A stretch of DNA of 13,040 nt, from the NCBI GenBank assembly GCA_021414185.1, contig JAIOOZ010000227.1, positions 1 through 13,040 on the forward strand, read 5' to 3'. A model generated the notes under the pieces. It was not told where the DNA came from, ran no database searches, and was given only the letters and a program-made list of their open reading frames with translations. Within the stretch, counting starts at the first letter, position 1, and every line of letters starts with the position of its first letter. Positions 1 to 5,970 of this stretch are shown piece by piece. This DNA comes from Betaproteobacteria bacterium (GTDB lineage: Bacteria; Pseudomonadota; Gammaproteobacteria; Burkholderiales; SG8-41). The position numbers and the translations under genes are program-made.

Positions 1-360
1 CGGCACCAGCGTCGTCAGCGTCACCGCGGCGAAGTCCTTGACCGGGTCGTACGGCAATTTGCTGTAGACCGCCGGATTGATTGCGTTCGGTCCGAGGTTC
101 GCCATCAGGATGGTGTAACCATCGGCCGGCGCCTTCGCAACCAACTCCAGCGCCACGATGCCGTTGGCACCGGCGCGATTGTCGACCGCCACCGTTTGCC
201 CCCATGCTTCCGTCATCTTCTGTCCGAGCAGTCGCGCAGTCACGTCGGATGCGCCACCCGGGGCATACGGCACAACGAAGCGGATGGGCTTGTTCGGGTA
301 GTCCTGGGCACTCGCCAGCGATGCGGAGACCAGCATCGCTGCAGCAACAGCGGCACGCAT
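1..360 (-). CDS. Bug/TctC-family periplasmic solute-binding protein, C-terminal part outside window
   Basis: This is the first 120 codons of a tripartite tricarboxylate transporter receptor; the window edge cuts it and no stop is reached. The family binds small carboxylates in the periplasm and hands them to TctA/TctB-type permeases or, in some cases, acts in sensing. An 18-residue signal peptide ends in ASLASA before QDYPNKPI. The mature start shows the family hallmarks: KPIRFVVPYAPGGASD with the usual loop Asp, then VDNRAGANG, APADGYT and LPYDPVKDF. The ATG at 358-360 lies 4 bases after the stop of the DapA-like gene, with a loose AGGCGG inside that gene's end as possible ribosome site, so the two are probably co-transcribed and translationally coupled. 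The family call is secure; the ligand is unknown. Confidence 0.93.
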   Translation of the reverse strand, partial: MRAAVAAAMLVSASLASAQDYPNKPIRFVVPYAPGGASDVTARLLGQKMTEAWGQTVAVDNRAGANGIVALELVAKAPADGYTILMANLGPNAINPAVYSKLPYDPVKDFAAVTLTTLVP

Positions 361-364
361 CAGG

Positions 365-1309
365 TCAGGCCGCCTGCTTCTGCAGCATGCCTGCGGCGCG
401 CAGAACGTCGGCGATTTTCTTGCGCGTGGCTTCGTCGGGCTGCTCGGTCGGCGGCCGTACCACCGGCGAACTCAAGCGCCCTGCCAGCACCATCGCGTAC
501 TTCATGCGTGCGTGCGCATCGCCCGTCGGCTCGCCCATACCGTACACGATGTCCTTCAGCGGATTGATGCGCGCCTGGCAATCCATCGCGCGCTTGAGGT
601 CGCCCGCATGCACCGCATTCACCAGTTCAAGTATCAGTTCGGGTATGAAAGAAGCAAAGCCGAGCAGTCCGCCATCGACACCCTGCACCATCGACGCCAG
701 CAGGTATTCGTCGTGACAAGTCAGCACTGCCGCATGCGGATTTGCATTGCGGATGGCTTCTATGTCGCGTGCGTACTTGTTCATCTCGCGCGTGCCGACC
801 TTGAATACCTTGACCGACGGCAGGCGCGCGAGGTCGGCCAGCACTTCGCACGAATAACTCGCCTTCGACCACGCCGGATACACGTGCACCGCCAGGTCGA
901 GCCCGCTGGCCTCGCCGATCGCGGCGAAATAATCGACCACGTGCTGCGGGCGCATGCCGAAGCGCAGCCAGTGATGCGGCGGCATGATATCGAGTCCGGT
1001 CGCGCCAGCCTCCTTTTGCATCAGCGCCTGTTCGATCGCTTCGTGTATGCCTTCGGCAGTCACCGCAGAGATGACCGGCAGTTTGCCTTTGAGTTCATCT
1101 GCGACGATGCGCGTGACTTCGACGCGCTCTTTCAAAGTCAGGCTGAACACGTCGCCGGTGTGACCGTTGGTCATCAGCGCGGAAATGCCTTTGAAAGTCG
1201 CGAGCCAGCTCGTCAGCCGGCGCAGGTCCTGCTCGTCTACGGAATAGTCGGCCTTAAGCGGCAGCGCAAGCGCCGGTATGATGCCTTTGTAATTCCATTG
1301 CTTGCCCAT
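365..1309 (-). CDS. Dihydrodipicolinate synthase/N-acetylneuraminate lyase (DapA) superfamily protein
   Basis: 314 residues, the usual length for this TIM-barrel class I aldolase/lyase superfamily, whose members cleave or form C-C bonds of 2-oxo acids through a Schiff-base lysine. Visible signatures: NGHTGDV (48-54) at the place of the GTTGE substrate loop, Tyr144 in HVYPAWS where E. coli DapA has Tyr133, and Lys170 in VFKVGT where DapA has Lys161. The Asn of the DapA YNxP motif is absent, which argues for a different substrate than pyruvate plus aspartate semialdehyde. The start is set at ATG 1307-1309 because GGAGG lies 5 bases upstream; an in-frame ATG at 1366 would sit inside the promoter. 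The coupling to a carboxylate-binding Bug protein and the catabolic surroundings suggest an oxo-acid lyase or hydrolase rather than lysine biosynthesis (inference). Confidence 0.9.
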   Translation of the reverse strand: MGKQWNYKGIIPALALPLKADYSVDEQDLRRLTSWLATFKGISALMTNGHTGDVFSLTLKERVEVTRIVADELKGKLPVISAVTAEGIHEAIEQALMQKEAGATGLDIMPPHHWLRFGMRPQHVVDYFAAIGEASGLDLAVHVYPAWSKASYSCEVLADLARLPSVKVFKVGTREMNKYARDIEAIRNANPHAAVLTCHDEYLLASMVQGVDGGLLGFASFIPELILELVNAVHAGDLKRAMDCQARINPLKDIVYGMGEPTGDAHARMKYAMVLAGRLSSPVVRPPTEQPDEATRKKIADVLRAAGMLQKQAA

Positions 1310-1313
1310 CGCA

Positions 1314-1320
1314 TCCTCCA
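1314..1320 (-). promoter_or_regulatory. Ribosome binding site of the DapA-like gene
   Basis: Minus strand reads TGGAGGA, with 5 bases between GGAGG and the ATG at 1307-1309. It decides the start against the longer in-frame ATG at 1366. Confidence 0.8.
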
Positions 1321-1342
1321 CGAGTAATTTTTGTGCCGCGCC

Positions 1343-1371
1343 AGTATAACGATGCGGGTCGGCCATCGCAA
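1343..1371 (-). promoter_or_regulatory. Sigma70-like promoter of the DapA-like/Bug pair
   Basis: On the minus strand TTGCGA (1366-1371) is followed by a 17-base spacer and TATACT (1343-1348). The -35 matches TTGACA at 4 of 6 bases and the -10 matches TATAAT at 5 of 6. The expected transcript start, near 1336, leaves a leader of about 27 bases before the ATG at 1309, enough for the GGAGG site. This is prediction from sequence only. Confidence 0.6.
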
Positions 1372-1389
1372 ACGCGCGCGGAGTTCGGT

Positions 1390-1395
1390 TATGAT
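1390..1395 (+). promoter_or_regulatory. Possible -10 element for the plus-strand MmgE/PrpD gene
   Basis: TATGAT on the plus strand lies about 49 bases before the ATG at 1444. No good -35 is seen at 16-18 bases upstream; TCGCAA at 1366-1371 is a poor match with a 18-base spacer and is the same DNA as the -35 of the opposing promoter. If both are real, the divergent promoters overlap and would compete. Weak call. Confidence 0.25.
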
Positions 1396-1443
1396 TCGAG
1401 GGTCTGCCGCTCCGGCTGATTCACAACACGACTGCCCACACCA

Positions 1444-2817
1444 ATGAAATCCAGTCCCGTATCACCCATGATGCTTACGCTGAGCGCGCACATTGCGTCA
1501 GCCGCCAAACGTCCGTTGCCGAAAGAAGTAACCGACCGCGCGAAACTGCATCTGGTCGATACTTTCGCCGCGATGATTTCGGGCTCGCGCCTGCTGCCCG
1601 GGAAGAAAGCCATCGCGTACGACAAAACACTCGGCGGCAAACCCTCAGCAGGCATCCTCGGCACGCGCATGGTCACCACACCGCAGAACGCCGCGCTCGC
1701 CAACGGCATGTTCGGCCATGCCGACGAAACCGACGACACGCACCCGCCCTCTCTCACCCATCCCGGCACCAGCGTGGTTCCGGCGGCCATGGCCATCGGC
1801 GAGCAAAACCGGCTTGGCGGCAAAGCGCTGTTGCGCGCCATCGTGCTCGGCTACGACATCTGCTCGCGCATGCTGCTCACGTTGAAACCCATGCCTTACC
1901 TGCGCTCAGGCCATCATGCCGCCGCCACCGGACAGGTATTCGGCGCCGCTGCCACCGCTGGCGCACTGCTCAAACTCAATGCGCGCCAGGTGCGCTACAT
2001 GCTCTCATACGCGGGCCAGCAGACCGCCGGCCTCTACACCATGTTCCGCGACCCGGAGCACATCGAAAAAGCCTATGCGATGGGCGGCATGCCCGCGCAC
2101 AACGGTACGCAGGCGGCATTGATGGTCAAGCACGGCTGGACCGGCGTCGAGGACATTTTTTCGGGCGAGCGCGATTTTTTCTTTACCTTCGCACCGGAAG
2201 AAATCGACCGCAATGAAATGGTGCGCGGTCTCGGCAAAGACTACGAGATCATGCGTGCCGGCATCAAGCGCTGGCCCGTCGGCGGCCCCATTCAGGGGCC
2301 GATGCACGTGCTGCGTGACATCATCCTGCAGCACGGCATCAAAGCGGCCGACGTCGAAAAGATCATCGCGCGCATGCCCGACAAGGAACTGGAAATCGTC
2401 AACAACCGCGCGTCCCCGGACATATCCGTGCAGCACCTGCTCGCGGTCATGCTGATCGACGGCAACGTCACCTTCAAATCGTCGCACAGTTTCCGCCGCA
2501 TGCAGGACCCGAAGGTGCTGGCGGTGCGCAAACGCATAGAAGCCATCGGCGACCCTGCGCTGACGGATGCGCAACGCCGCTGGCGCTGCGTGATGGAAGT
2601 GCATCTCAAGGACGGCCGCGTTTTACGCCATCAGACGATGGCGTCCAAAGGCAGTTTCGAAAATCCGCTGACACCCGCCGAGGAAAACGAGAAAGCGCTC
2701 GACCTGCTCGACCCCATCCTCGGCAAAAACCGCAGCGCGGCGTTGCTCGACGCTTTATGGAACTTCGATAAAATCGCCGACGTGCGGGTACTGCGCAAAC
2801 TCTACAGCACCACTTAG
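1444..2817 (+). CDS. MmgE/PrpD family protein (2-methylcitrate dehydratase-like fold), subgroup with HADETDD motif
   Basis: 457 residues, the full family length. Relatives include 2-methylcitrate dehydratase, cis-aconitate decarboxylase and iminodisuccinate epimerase, acting on cytoplasmic di- and tricarboxylates. The N-terminal helical domain carries LPKEVTDRAKLHLVDTFAA (25-43) and the active-site signature ANGMFGHADETDDTHPP (86-102) followed by the His of THPG (H106). The second domain has KRWPVGGPIQGP at roughly 276-287. The HADETDD form and the sequence GGMPAHNGTQ differ from the two other paralogues here, so this is a separate subgroup with probably a different substrate. ATG 1444 is the first ATG after an in-frame stop at 1417; no clear Shine-Dalgarno is seen, and ATG 1468 (Met9) is an alternative. 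It is the only plus-strand gene in the window. Confidence 0.9.
   Translation: MKSSPVSPMMLTLSAHIASAAKRPLPKEVTDRAKLHLVDTFAAMISGSRLLPGKKAIAYDKTLGGKPSAGILGTRMVTTPQNAALANGMFGHADETDDTHPPSLTHPGTSVVPAAMAIGEQNRLGGKALLRAIVLGYDICSRMLLTLKPMPYLRSGHHAAATGQVFGAAATAGALLKLNARQVRYMLSYAGQQTAGLYTMFRDPEHIEKAYAMGGMPAHNGTQAALMVKHGWTGVEDIFSGERDFFFTFAPEEIDRNEMVRGLGKDYEIMRAGIKRWPVGGPIQGPMHVLRDIILQHGIKAADVEKIIARMPDKELEIVNNRASPDISVQHLLAVMLIDGNVTFKSSHSFRRMQDPKVLAVRKRIEAIGDPALTDAQRRWRCVMEVHLKDGRVLRHQTMASKGSFENPLTPAEENEKALDLLDPILGKNRSAALLDALWNFDKIADVRVLRKLYSTT
2814..2817. other. Overlapping convergent stop codons
   Basis: The plus-strand MmgE/PrpD gene ends in TAG at 2815-2817 and the minus-strand MaoC gene ends in TAA at 2814-2816, so the two genes share the four bases TTAG. 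There is no intergenic space, and no hairpin with a T-run was seen around the junction on either strand. Any terminator must lie inside coding sequence, so the two transcripts are probably antisense to each other at their 3' ends. Confidence 0.9.
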
Positions 2818-3281
2818 GCGGCAGCCGGGCGGCGCCGATACATGAGCGAGGCTTCCAGCTCCTGCACTGCAACGCCGCCCTGATTGATGACCTTGCGTTC
2901 AAACGTGATCACCCCGCGATCGGGCTTGCTGGTTTCCTTCTTGCCGATCACCTTCGACACCATGTGGATGGTGTCACCGTGCTTCACCGGGACCAGCAAC
3001 CGCCACTTGTCGATTTGCAGCAGCGCAAGCATGGTGCCTTCGTTGATGCCGCTCGCATACTGCAGGCCGCCAGCAATCGCGTAGACCAGCGGGCCGTGCG
3101 CGATTGGCTCGCCGAATGGCGTCGTCTTGCAGTACTCCCAATTCGTGTGCACCTCGTTGAAGTCACCGGACAGGCACGCGAAGTTGACGATGTCCGCTGA
3201 GGTCACCGTGCGCGCGGGTGTGCGAAATTCGCGCCCAAGCTCGAAATCCTCGAAAAACAGGCCGCGTCGCACTGGTTCCAT
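2814..3281 (-). CDS. MaoC-like (R)-specific enoyl-CoA hydratase/dehydratase
   Basis: 155 residues, a single hot-dog domain, usual length for a stand-alone MaoC/PhaJ hydratase. These enzymes add water to trans-2-enoyl-CoAs in the cytoplasm as dimers. The hydratase-2 signature is intact: Asp40 and His45 in SGDFNEVH (D-x4-H, as Asp31/His36 of Aeromonas PhaJ), followed by FGEPIAHGPLV (56-66). The start at ATG 3279-3281 is chosen because AAAGGGGA lies 6 bases upstream; a longer frame to 3335 runs into the preceding gene. It follows the thiolase-like gene by 20 bases and is the last gene of the run. The neighbourhood (thiolase-like plus DUF35) resembles the hydratase/retro-aldolase set of steroid side-chain degradation, which suggests it hydrates the substrate that the thiolase-like protein cleaves (inference). 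Confidence 0.92.
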   Translation of the reverse strand: MEPVRRGLFFEDFELGREFRTPARTVTSADIVNFACLSGDFNEVHTNWEYCKTTPFGEPIAHGPLVYAIAGGLQYASGINEGTMLALLQIDKWRLLVPVKHGDTIHMVSKVIGKKETSKPDRGVITFERKVINQGGVAVQELEASLMYRRRPAAA

Positions 3282-3286
3282 GCAGA

Positions 3287-3294
3287 TCCCCTTT
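3287..3294 (-). promoter_or_regulatory. Ribosome binding site of the MaoC gene
   Basis: Minus strand AAAGGGGA ends 5 bases before the ATG, with 6 bases between GGGG and ATG. It selects the start at 3281 over the upstream ATG at 3335. Confidence 0.7.
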
Positions 3295-3301
3295 GAATTT
3301 T

Positions 3302-4495
3302 TTACCGCGGTTCGCGGCCAAGTATGGCCGTGCAATGCGATGACAGGATGCCGCCTTCATTATGCACGAGCGCGGTGTCGGCACGCGCGGCCTGCCGCTC
3401 GCCGCATTCACCTCGCAATTGCGCCACTGCCTCGATGATGCCGAGCATGCCTCCGGTCGCGCCGGCGTGCGCGTGTGACAGCATTCCGCCGTGAGTATTA
3501 ACCGGAAGCCGCCCGGTCAATGCAGCATGGCCCGCCGCGTAGAACTCCCCGCCCTCGCCTGTTTTGCAAAAACCGAGTTCTTCGAGTTCGAGAATAGGCA
3601 CGATAGAAAAACAATCGTAGAGCTGAGCGATATCGATGTCGTCCGGCCCGAGTCCTGCCATGCGATAAGCATCCTGCCCGGATTCGGTGACGCCGAACCG
3701 CACCAGGCTCTCGGCGCTCACTATGTACTCGTGGGTATGCCGTTCGCCTATGCCCAGCAGGTACGCCGGCGGCTTCGCCAGGTCGCGCGCGCGCGCGGCC
3801 GAAGTCACTATGCAAGCCCCCGCCGCATCCGAAATCAAACAGCAGTCGAGCAGATTCAGCGGCGATGCGACCGGCTTGGATGCGATCACGTCTTCGACCG
3901 TGATCGGCGCTTTCATATGCGAGTTCGGGTGCAGCGCCGCGTGGCGGCGCGTAACCACCGGCACTTGCGCGAGTTGCTCGCGGGTCAGGCCGTATTCGTG
4001 CATGTAGCGGCGCGCGATCATCGCGTAGCTGCCGGGAATGGAATTGCCGTACGGATACTCGAAATACGGATGGCCGAACGAGGACGCTAGAGCTGACACC
4101 GCCGCGTCCCTCGACACACCGCTCGCACGATTTTCTCCGGTGCACACGAGCACGCAGTTCGCGCGCCCCGTCACGATGGCCGCCGCCGCGTGTCCAAGCA
4201 GGATGGCGGGCGTTGCGCCGCCCGCTACCATCGACGCGCACAACCGCGGCTTGAGGCCCATGTACTCGCATAACACCGCGCCCAGCATCACGAACGGTTC
4301 GGTCAGCGTGTAAGCGGTCAGCAAGCCGTCGATATCCCCGGCTGCAAGCCCGGCATCGTCGAGCGCCCGCTTGGCGGCCTGCGCCGTCAATGCCAGGCCC
4401 GACATGTGCGGCAGCTTGCCGATGTCCGATTCGCCAATGCCGGCTATTGCAGTCCGATTGCGCAGCGGCAATTCCACACCCGGCCCGCTGCTCAT
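3302..4495 (-). CDS. SCP-x/thiolase-like protein (lipid-transfer-protein type), no nucleophilic Cys
   Basis: 397 residues, normal length for the SCP2-type thiolase-like family. The fold is recognisable from AIAGIGESDIGKLP (16-29), IDGLLTAY (55-62), a Tyr-Asp in QLYDCFSIVP (291-300), NTHGGMLSHAHAGATGG (333-349) and VHNEGGILSS (377-386). Where canonical thiolases carry the acylated Cys, this protein reads SMVAGGATPA (88-97) with Gly, and the usual GHP is AHA (342-344). It is therefore unlikely to be a beta-ketothiolase. Relatives such as Ltp2 of actinobacterial steroid degradation act as retro-aldolases in complex with a DUF35 protein. Here the DUF35 gene lies directly upstream, overlapping by ATGA (4492-4495), which sets the start and implies coupled, stoichiometric synthesis. 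Substrate unknown; the aldolase role is inference. Confidence 0.88.
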   Translation of the reverse strand: MSSGPGVELPLRNRTAIAGIGESDIGKLPHMSGLALTAQAAKRALDDAGLAAGDIDGLLTAYTLTEPFVMLGAVLCEYMGLKPRLCASMVAGGATPAILLGHAAAAIVTGRANCVLVCTGENRASGVSRDAAVSALASSFGHPYFEYPYGNSIPGSYAMIARRYMHEYGLTREQLAQVPVVTRRHAALHPNSHMKAPITVEDVIASKPVASPLNLLDCCLISDAAGACIVTSAARARDLAKPPAYLLGIGERHTHEYIVSAESLVRFGVTESGQDAYRMAGLGPDDIDIAQLYDCFSIVPILELEELGFCKTGEGGEFYAAGHAALTGRLPVNTHGGMLSHAHAGATGGMLGIIEAVAQLRGECGERQAARADTALVHNEGGILSSHCTAILGREPR

Positions 4496-4896
4496 GCAGG
4501 CACTCTTTGAAACTGCGGCACTTTCCAGCCGTCGCTGCGATCTTCGAAACATACAGCGACTTGCTCGCCGACCGCAGTTTCCAGCGCGTGCGGGCCGACG
4601 ATGTTCGCCATCACGCGCGGACCTTCCGCCAGATCGACCAGTGCGACGACGTACGGAACGCGCGCGGCGAACTCCGGAGCCGGGGCGCGCGCCATGATGG
4701 TATAGCTGTAGACCGTGCCTTTGCCCGCGCTGTCGAGCCACGAGGTTTTGTCGGACCAGCAACGCGGACACAGATAACTCGGCGGAAAAAACACCTTCGC
4801 ACAGGCGTCGCACCGCTTGATGAGCAAGCGGTTCGCGCGCGCGGCCTCCCAGAACTCGCGGGAATCCGCATTGACTGCCGGCGGCGGCAAATTCAC
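4492..4896 (-). CDS. DUF35 zinc-ribbon/OB-fold protein, partner of the thiolase-like enzyme
   Basis: 134 residues. An N-terminal helix (DSREFWEAARANRLLIKRC, 11-29) leads to a rubredoxin-like zinc ribbon with Cys29, Cys32, Cys43 and Cys46, followed by a C-terminal OB-fold (about 55-130) beginning GKGTVYSYT. DUF35 proteins bind thiolase-superfamily enzymes and help place the acyl-CoA substrate; in steroid degradation the DUF35 domain of ChsH2 forms the aldolase complex with Ltp2, and archaeal DUF35 proteins bridge thiolase and HMG-CoA synthase. The start is a GTG (4894-4896) with AGAGGA 8 bases upstream. Its stop overlaps the start of the thiolase-like gene as ATGA, strong context for a physical complex. 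It starts 46 bases after the Bug gene. Confidence 0.92.
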   Translation of the reverse strand: MNLPPPAVNADSREFWEAARANRLLIKRCDACAKVFFPPSYLCPRCWSDKTSWLDSAGKGTVYSYTIMARAPAPEFAARVPYVVALVDLAEGPRVMANIVGPHALETAVGEQVAVCFEDRSDGWKVPQFQRVPA

Positions 4897-4904
4897 AGTT
4901 TTGG

Positions 4905-4910
4905 TCCTCT
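4905..4910 (-). promoter_or_regulatory. Ribosome binding site supporting the GTG start of the DUF35 gene
   Basis: Minus strand AGAGGA lies 8 bases before GTG 4896. No suitable in-frame ATG precedes the zinc ribbon, so this site decides the start. Confidence 0.65.
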
Positions 4911-4942
4911 GTTTTCGCGCATCGGTCCTGGCGTCACCGGCC

Positions 4943-5920
4943 CTACTGCACCTTGATGTTGCCCTGCTTGATCACCTTCGCGTACTTGGTGATCTCGCTG
5001 TCGAGATGCGCGCGCAGCGCCTCGGGAGCGCTGCCGATCGCGCCCATGCCTTCGCGCTGGTAAAAAGTCTGCACGGCTGATTCAGTCTGCAACACCTTCT
5101 TCGTTTCAGCGCTCATTCTGTTCACGATTTCCGGGGGCGTGCCGCGGGGGAAGAAAATTGCGTACCACACATCCACCTCAAGACCGGGAATGAAGGTATT
5201 GATCGGCGGCAGATCAGGGAATGCAGGAGACGCTTTGGGCGTGGTGACGGCCAGCCCCCGAATCCGGTTCGCCTGCAACTGCGCCATGGCGACCGGCGCC
5301 ACAACGAACAGCAGCGCCACGTCGCCGGTCATCAGGCCGAGCAACGCGGGACCGCCGCCTTTGTAGGGAACTATGGTCGTATCGACGCCGCCCAGCTGAT
5401 TGAGCATCTCCGCCGCCAGGTGCCCTGTGCTGCCGATTTCGTTGACGCCGCTGGCGAGCCTGCCCGGGTGTTTTTTCGCGAGCGCAATCAATTCTTTCAC
5501 CGAGCGGACGGGAACGCTGGGATGCACGCACAGCACCAGCGGACCGGCCGACACCAGGCTCACTGGCGCCAAGTCTTTGCGCGGATCGAATTTGAGCGTA
5601 TCGGCAAACAGCGTCGTGTTGACCGCCAGCGTCGAAGTCGTGAACAGCAGCGTATAGCCGTCAGGCGGCGACTCTGCGACCATCTGCGCGCCGATGAGGC
5701 CGCCGGCGCCGGGACGGTTGTCGATAACGAAGGTCGCTCCCATGGTTTGGCGCAGGCTGTCAGTGATCAGGCGGGCCTGAATGGTGCCGCCGCCGCCCGT
5801 GCCGAACGGGACGACCACCCGCACCGGTTTGGCCGGCCAGCCCTGCGCCGATACCGTAGCGGGACCTGCTAGTGCGGCAGATAACGCGCCGGCAATACCA
5901 AGCAATCGAATCTTGTTCAT
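4943..5920 (-). CDS. Bug/TctC-family periplasmic solute-binding protein with altered ligand loop
   Basis: 325 residues, normal family length. Signal peptide MNKIRLLGIAGALSAALAG..., likely cleaved after TVSA (22-25) before QGWPAKP. Family landmarks: VDNRPGAGG-like IDNRPGAGG, PPDGYT, FDPRKDLAPVSL, VPYKGGGPAL, GLEVDVWYAIFFPRGTPP. Unlike the three other Bug proteins of the window, the first ligand loop reads PFGTGGGGTIQAR (38-50): the PGG becomes TGG and the conserved Asp is Thr46. This loop is one of the two turns that hold the ligand carboxylate in Bug structures, so ligand choice may differ. Start ATG 5918-5920 has GGAGG 5 bases upstream; the open frame extends far upstream (to 6661), but that part is a shadow of the CoA-transferase. 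No TctA/TctB genes are nearby. Confidence 0.93.
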   Translation of the reverse strand: MNKIRLLGIAGALSAALAGPATVSAQGWPAKPVRVVVPFGTGGGGTIQARLITDSLRQTMGATFVIDNRPGAGGLIGAQMVAESPPDGYTLLFTTSTLAVNTTLFADTLKFDPRKDLAPVSLVSAGPLVLCVHPSVPVRSVKELIALAKKHPGRLASGVNEIGSTGHLAAEMLNQLGGVDTTIVPYKGGGPALLGLMTGDVALLFVVAPVAMAQLQANRIRGLAVTTPKASPAFPDLPPINTFIPGLEVDVWYAIFFPRGTPPEIVNRMSAETKKVLQTESAVQTFYQREGMGAIGSAPEALRAHLDSEITKYAKVIKQGNIKVQ

Positions 5921-5970
5921 TGCCCCCTCCAAGGATGCCCCGGCGCGTCCACGACACCCGGTGTTTTTCT

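Noticed and set aside
1310..1366. Longer start (ATG 1366) for the DapA-like gene
   Set aside because: The added 19 residues have no counterpart in the family fold, and the region holds the predicted promoter and the GGAGG site for ATG 1309.
2818..2840. GC-rich stretch with short complementary pieces next to the convergent stops
   Set aside because: No consistent stem with a following T-run on either strand, and it encodes the C-terminus of the MaoC protein.
4496..4813. N-terminal extension of the thiolase-like gene
   Set aside because: It overlaps the DUF35 gene in another frame and has no thiolase-like sequence; the ATGA overlap gives a natural start at 4495.
5954..5964. Palindrome ACACC-C-GGTGT followed by five T on the plus strand, resembling a terminator
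   Set aside because: The stem is only 4-5 pairs with almost no loop, and the T-run is on the plus strand while both flanking genes are on the minus strand.
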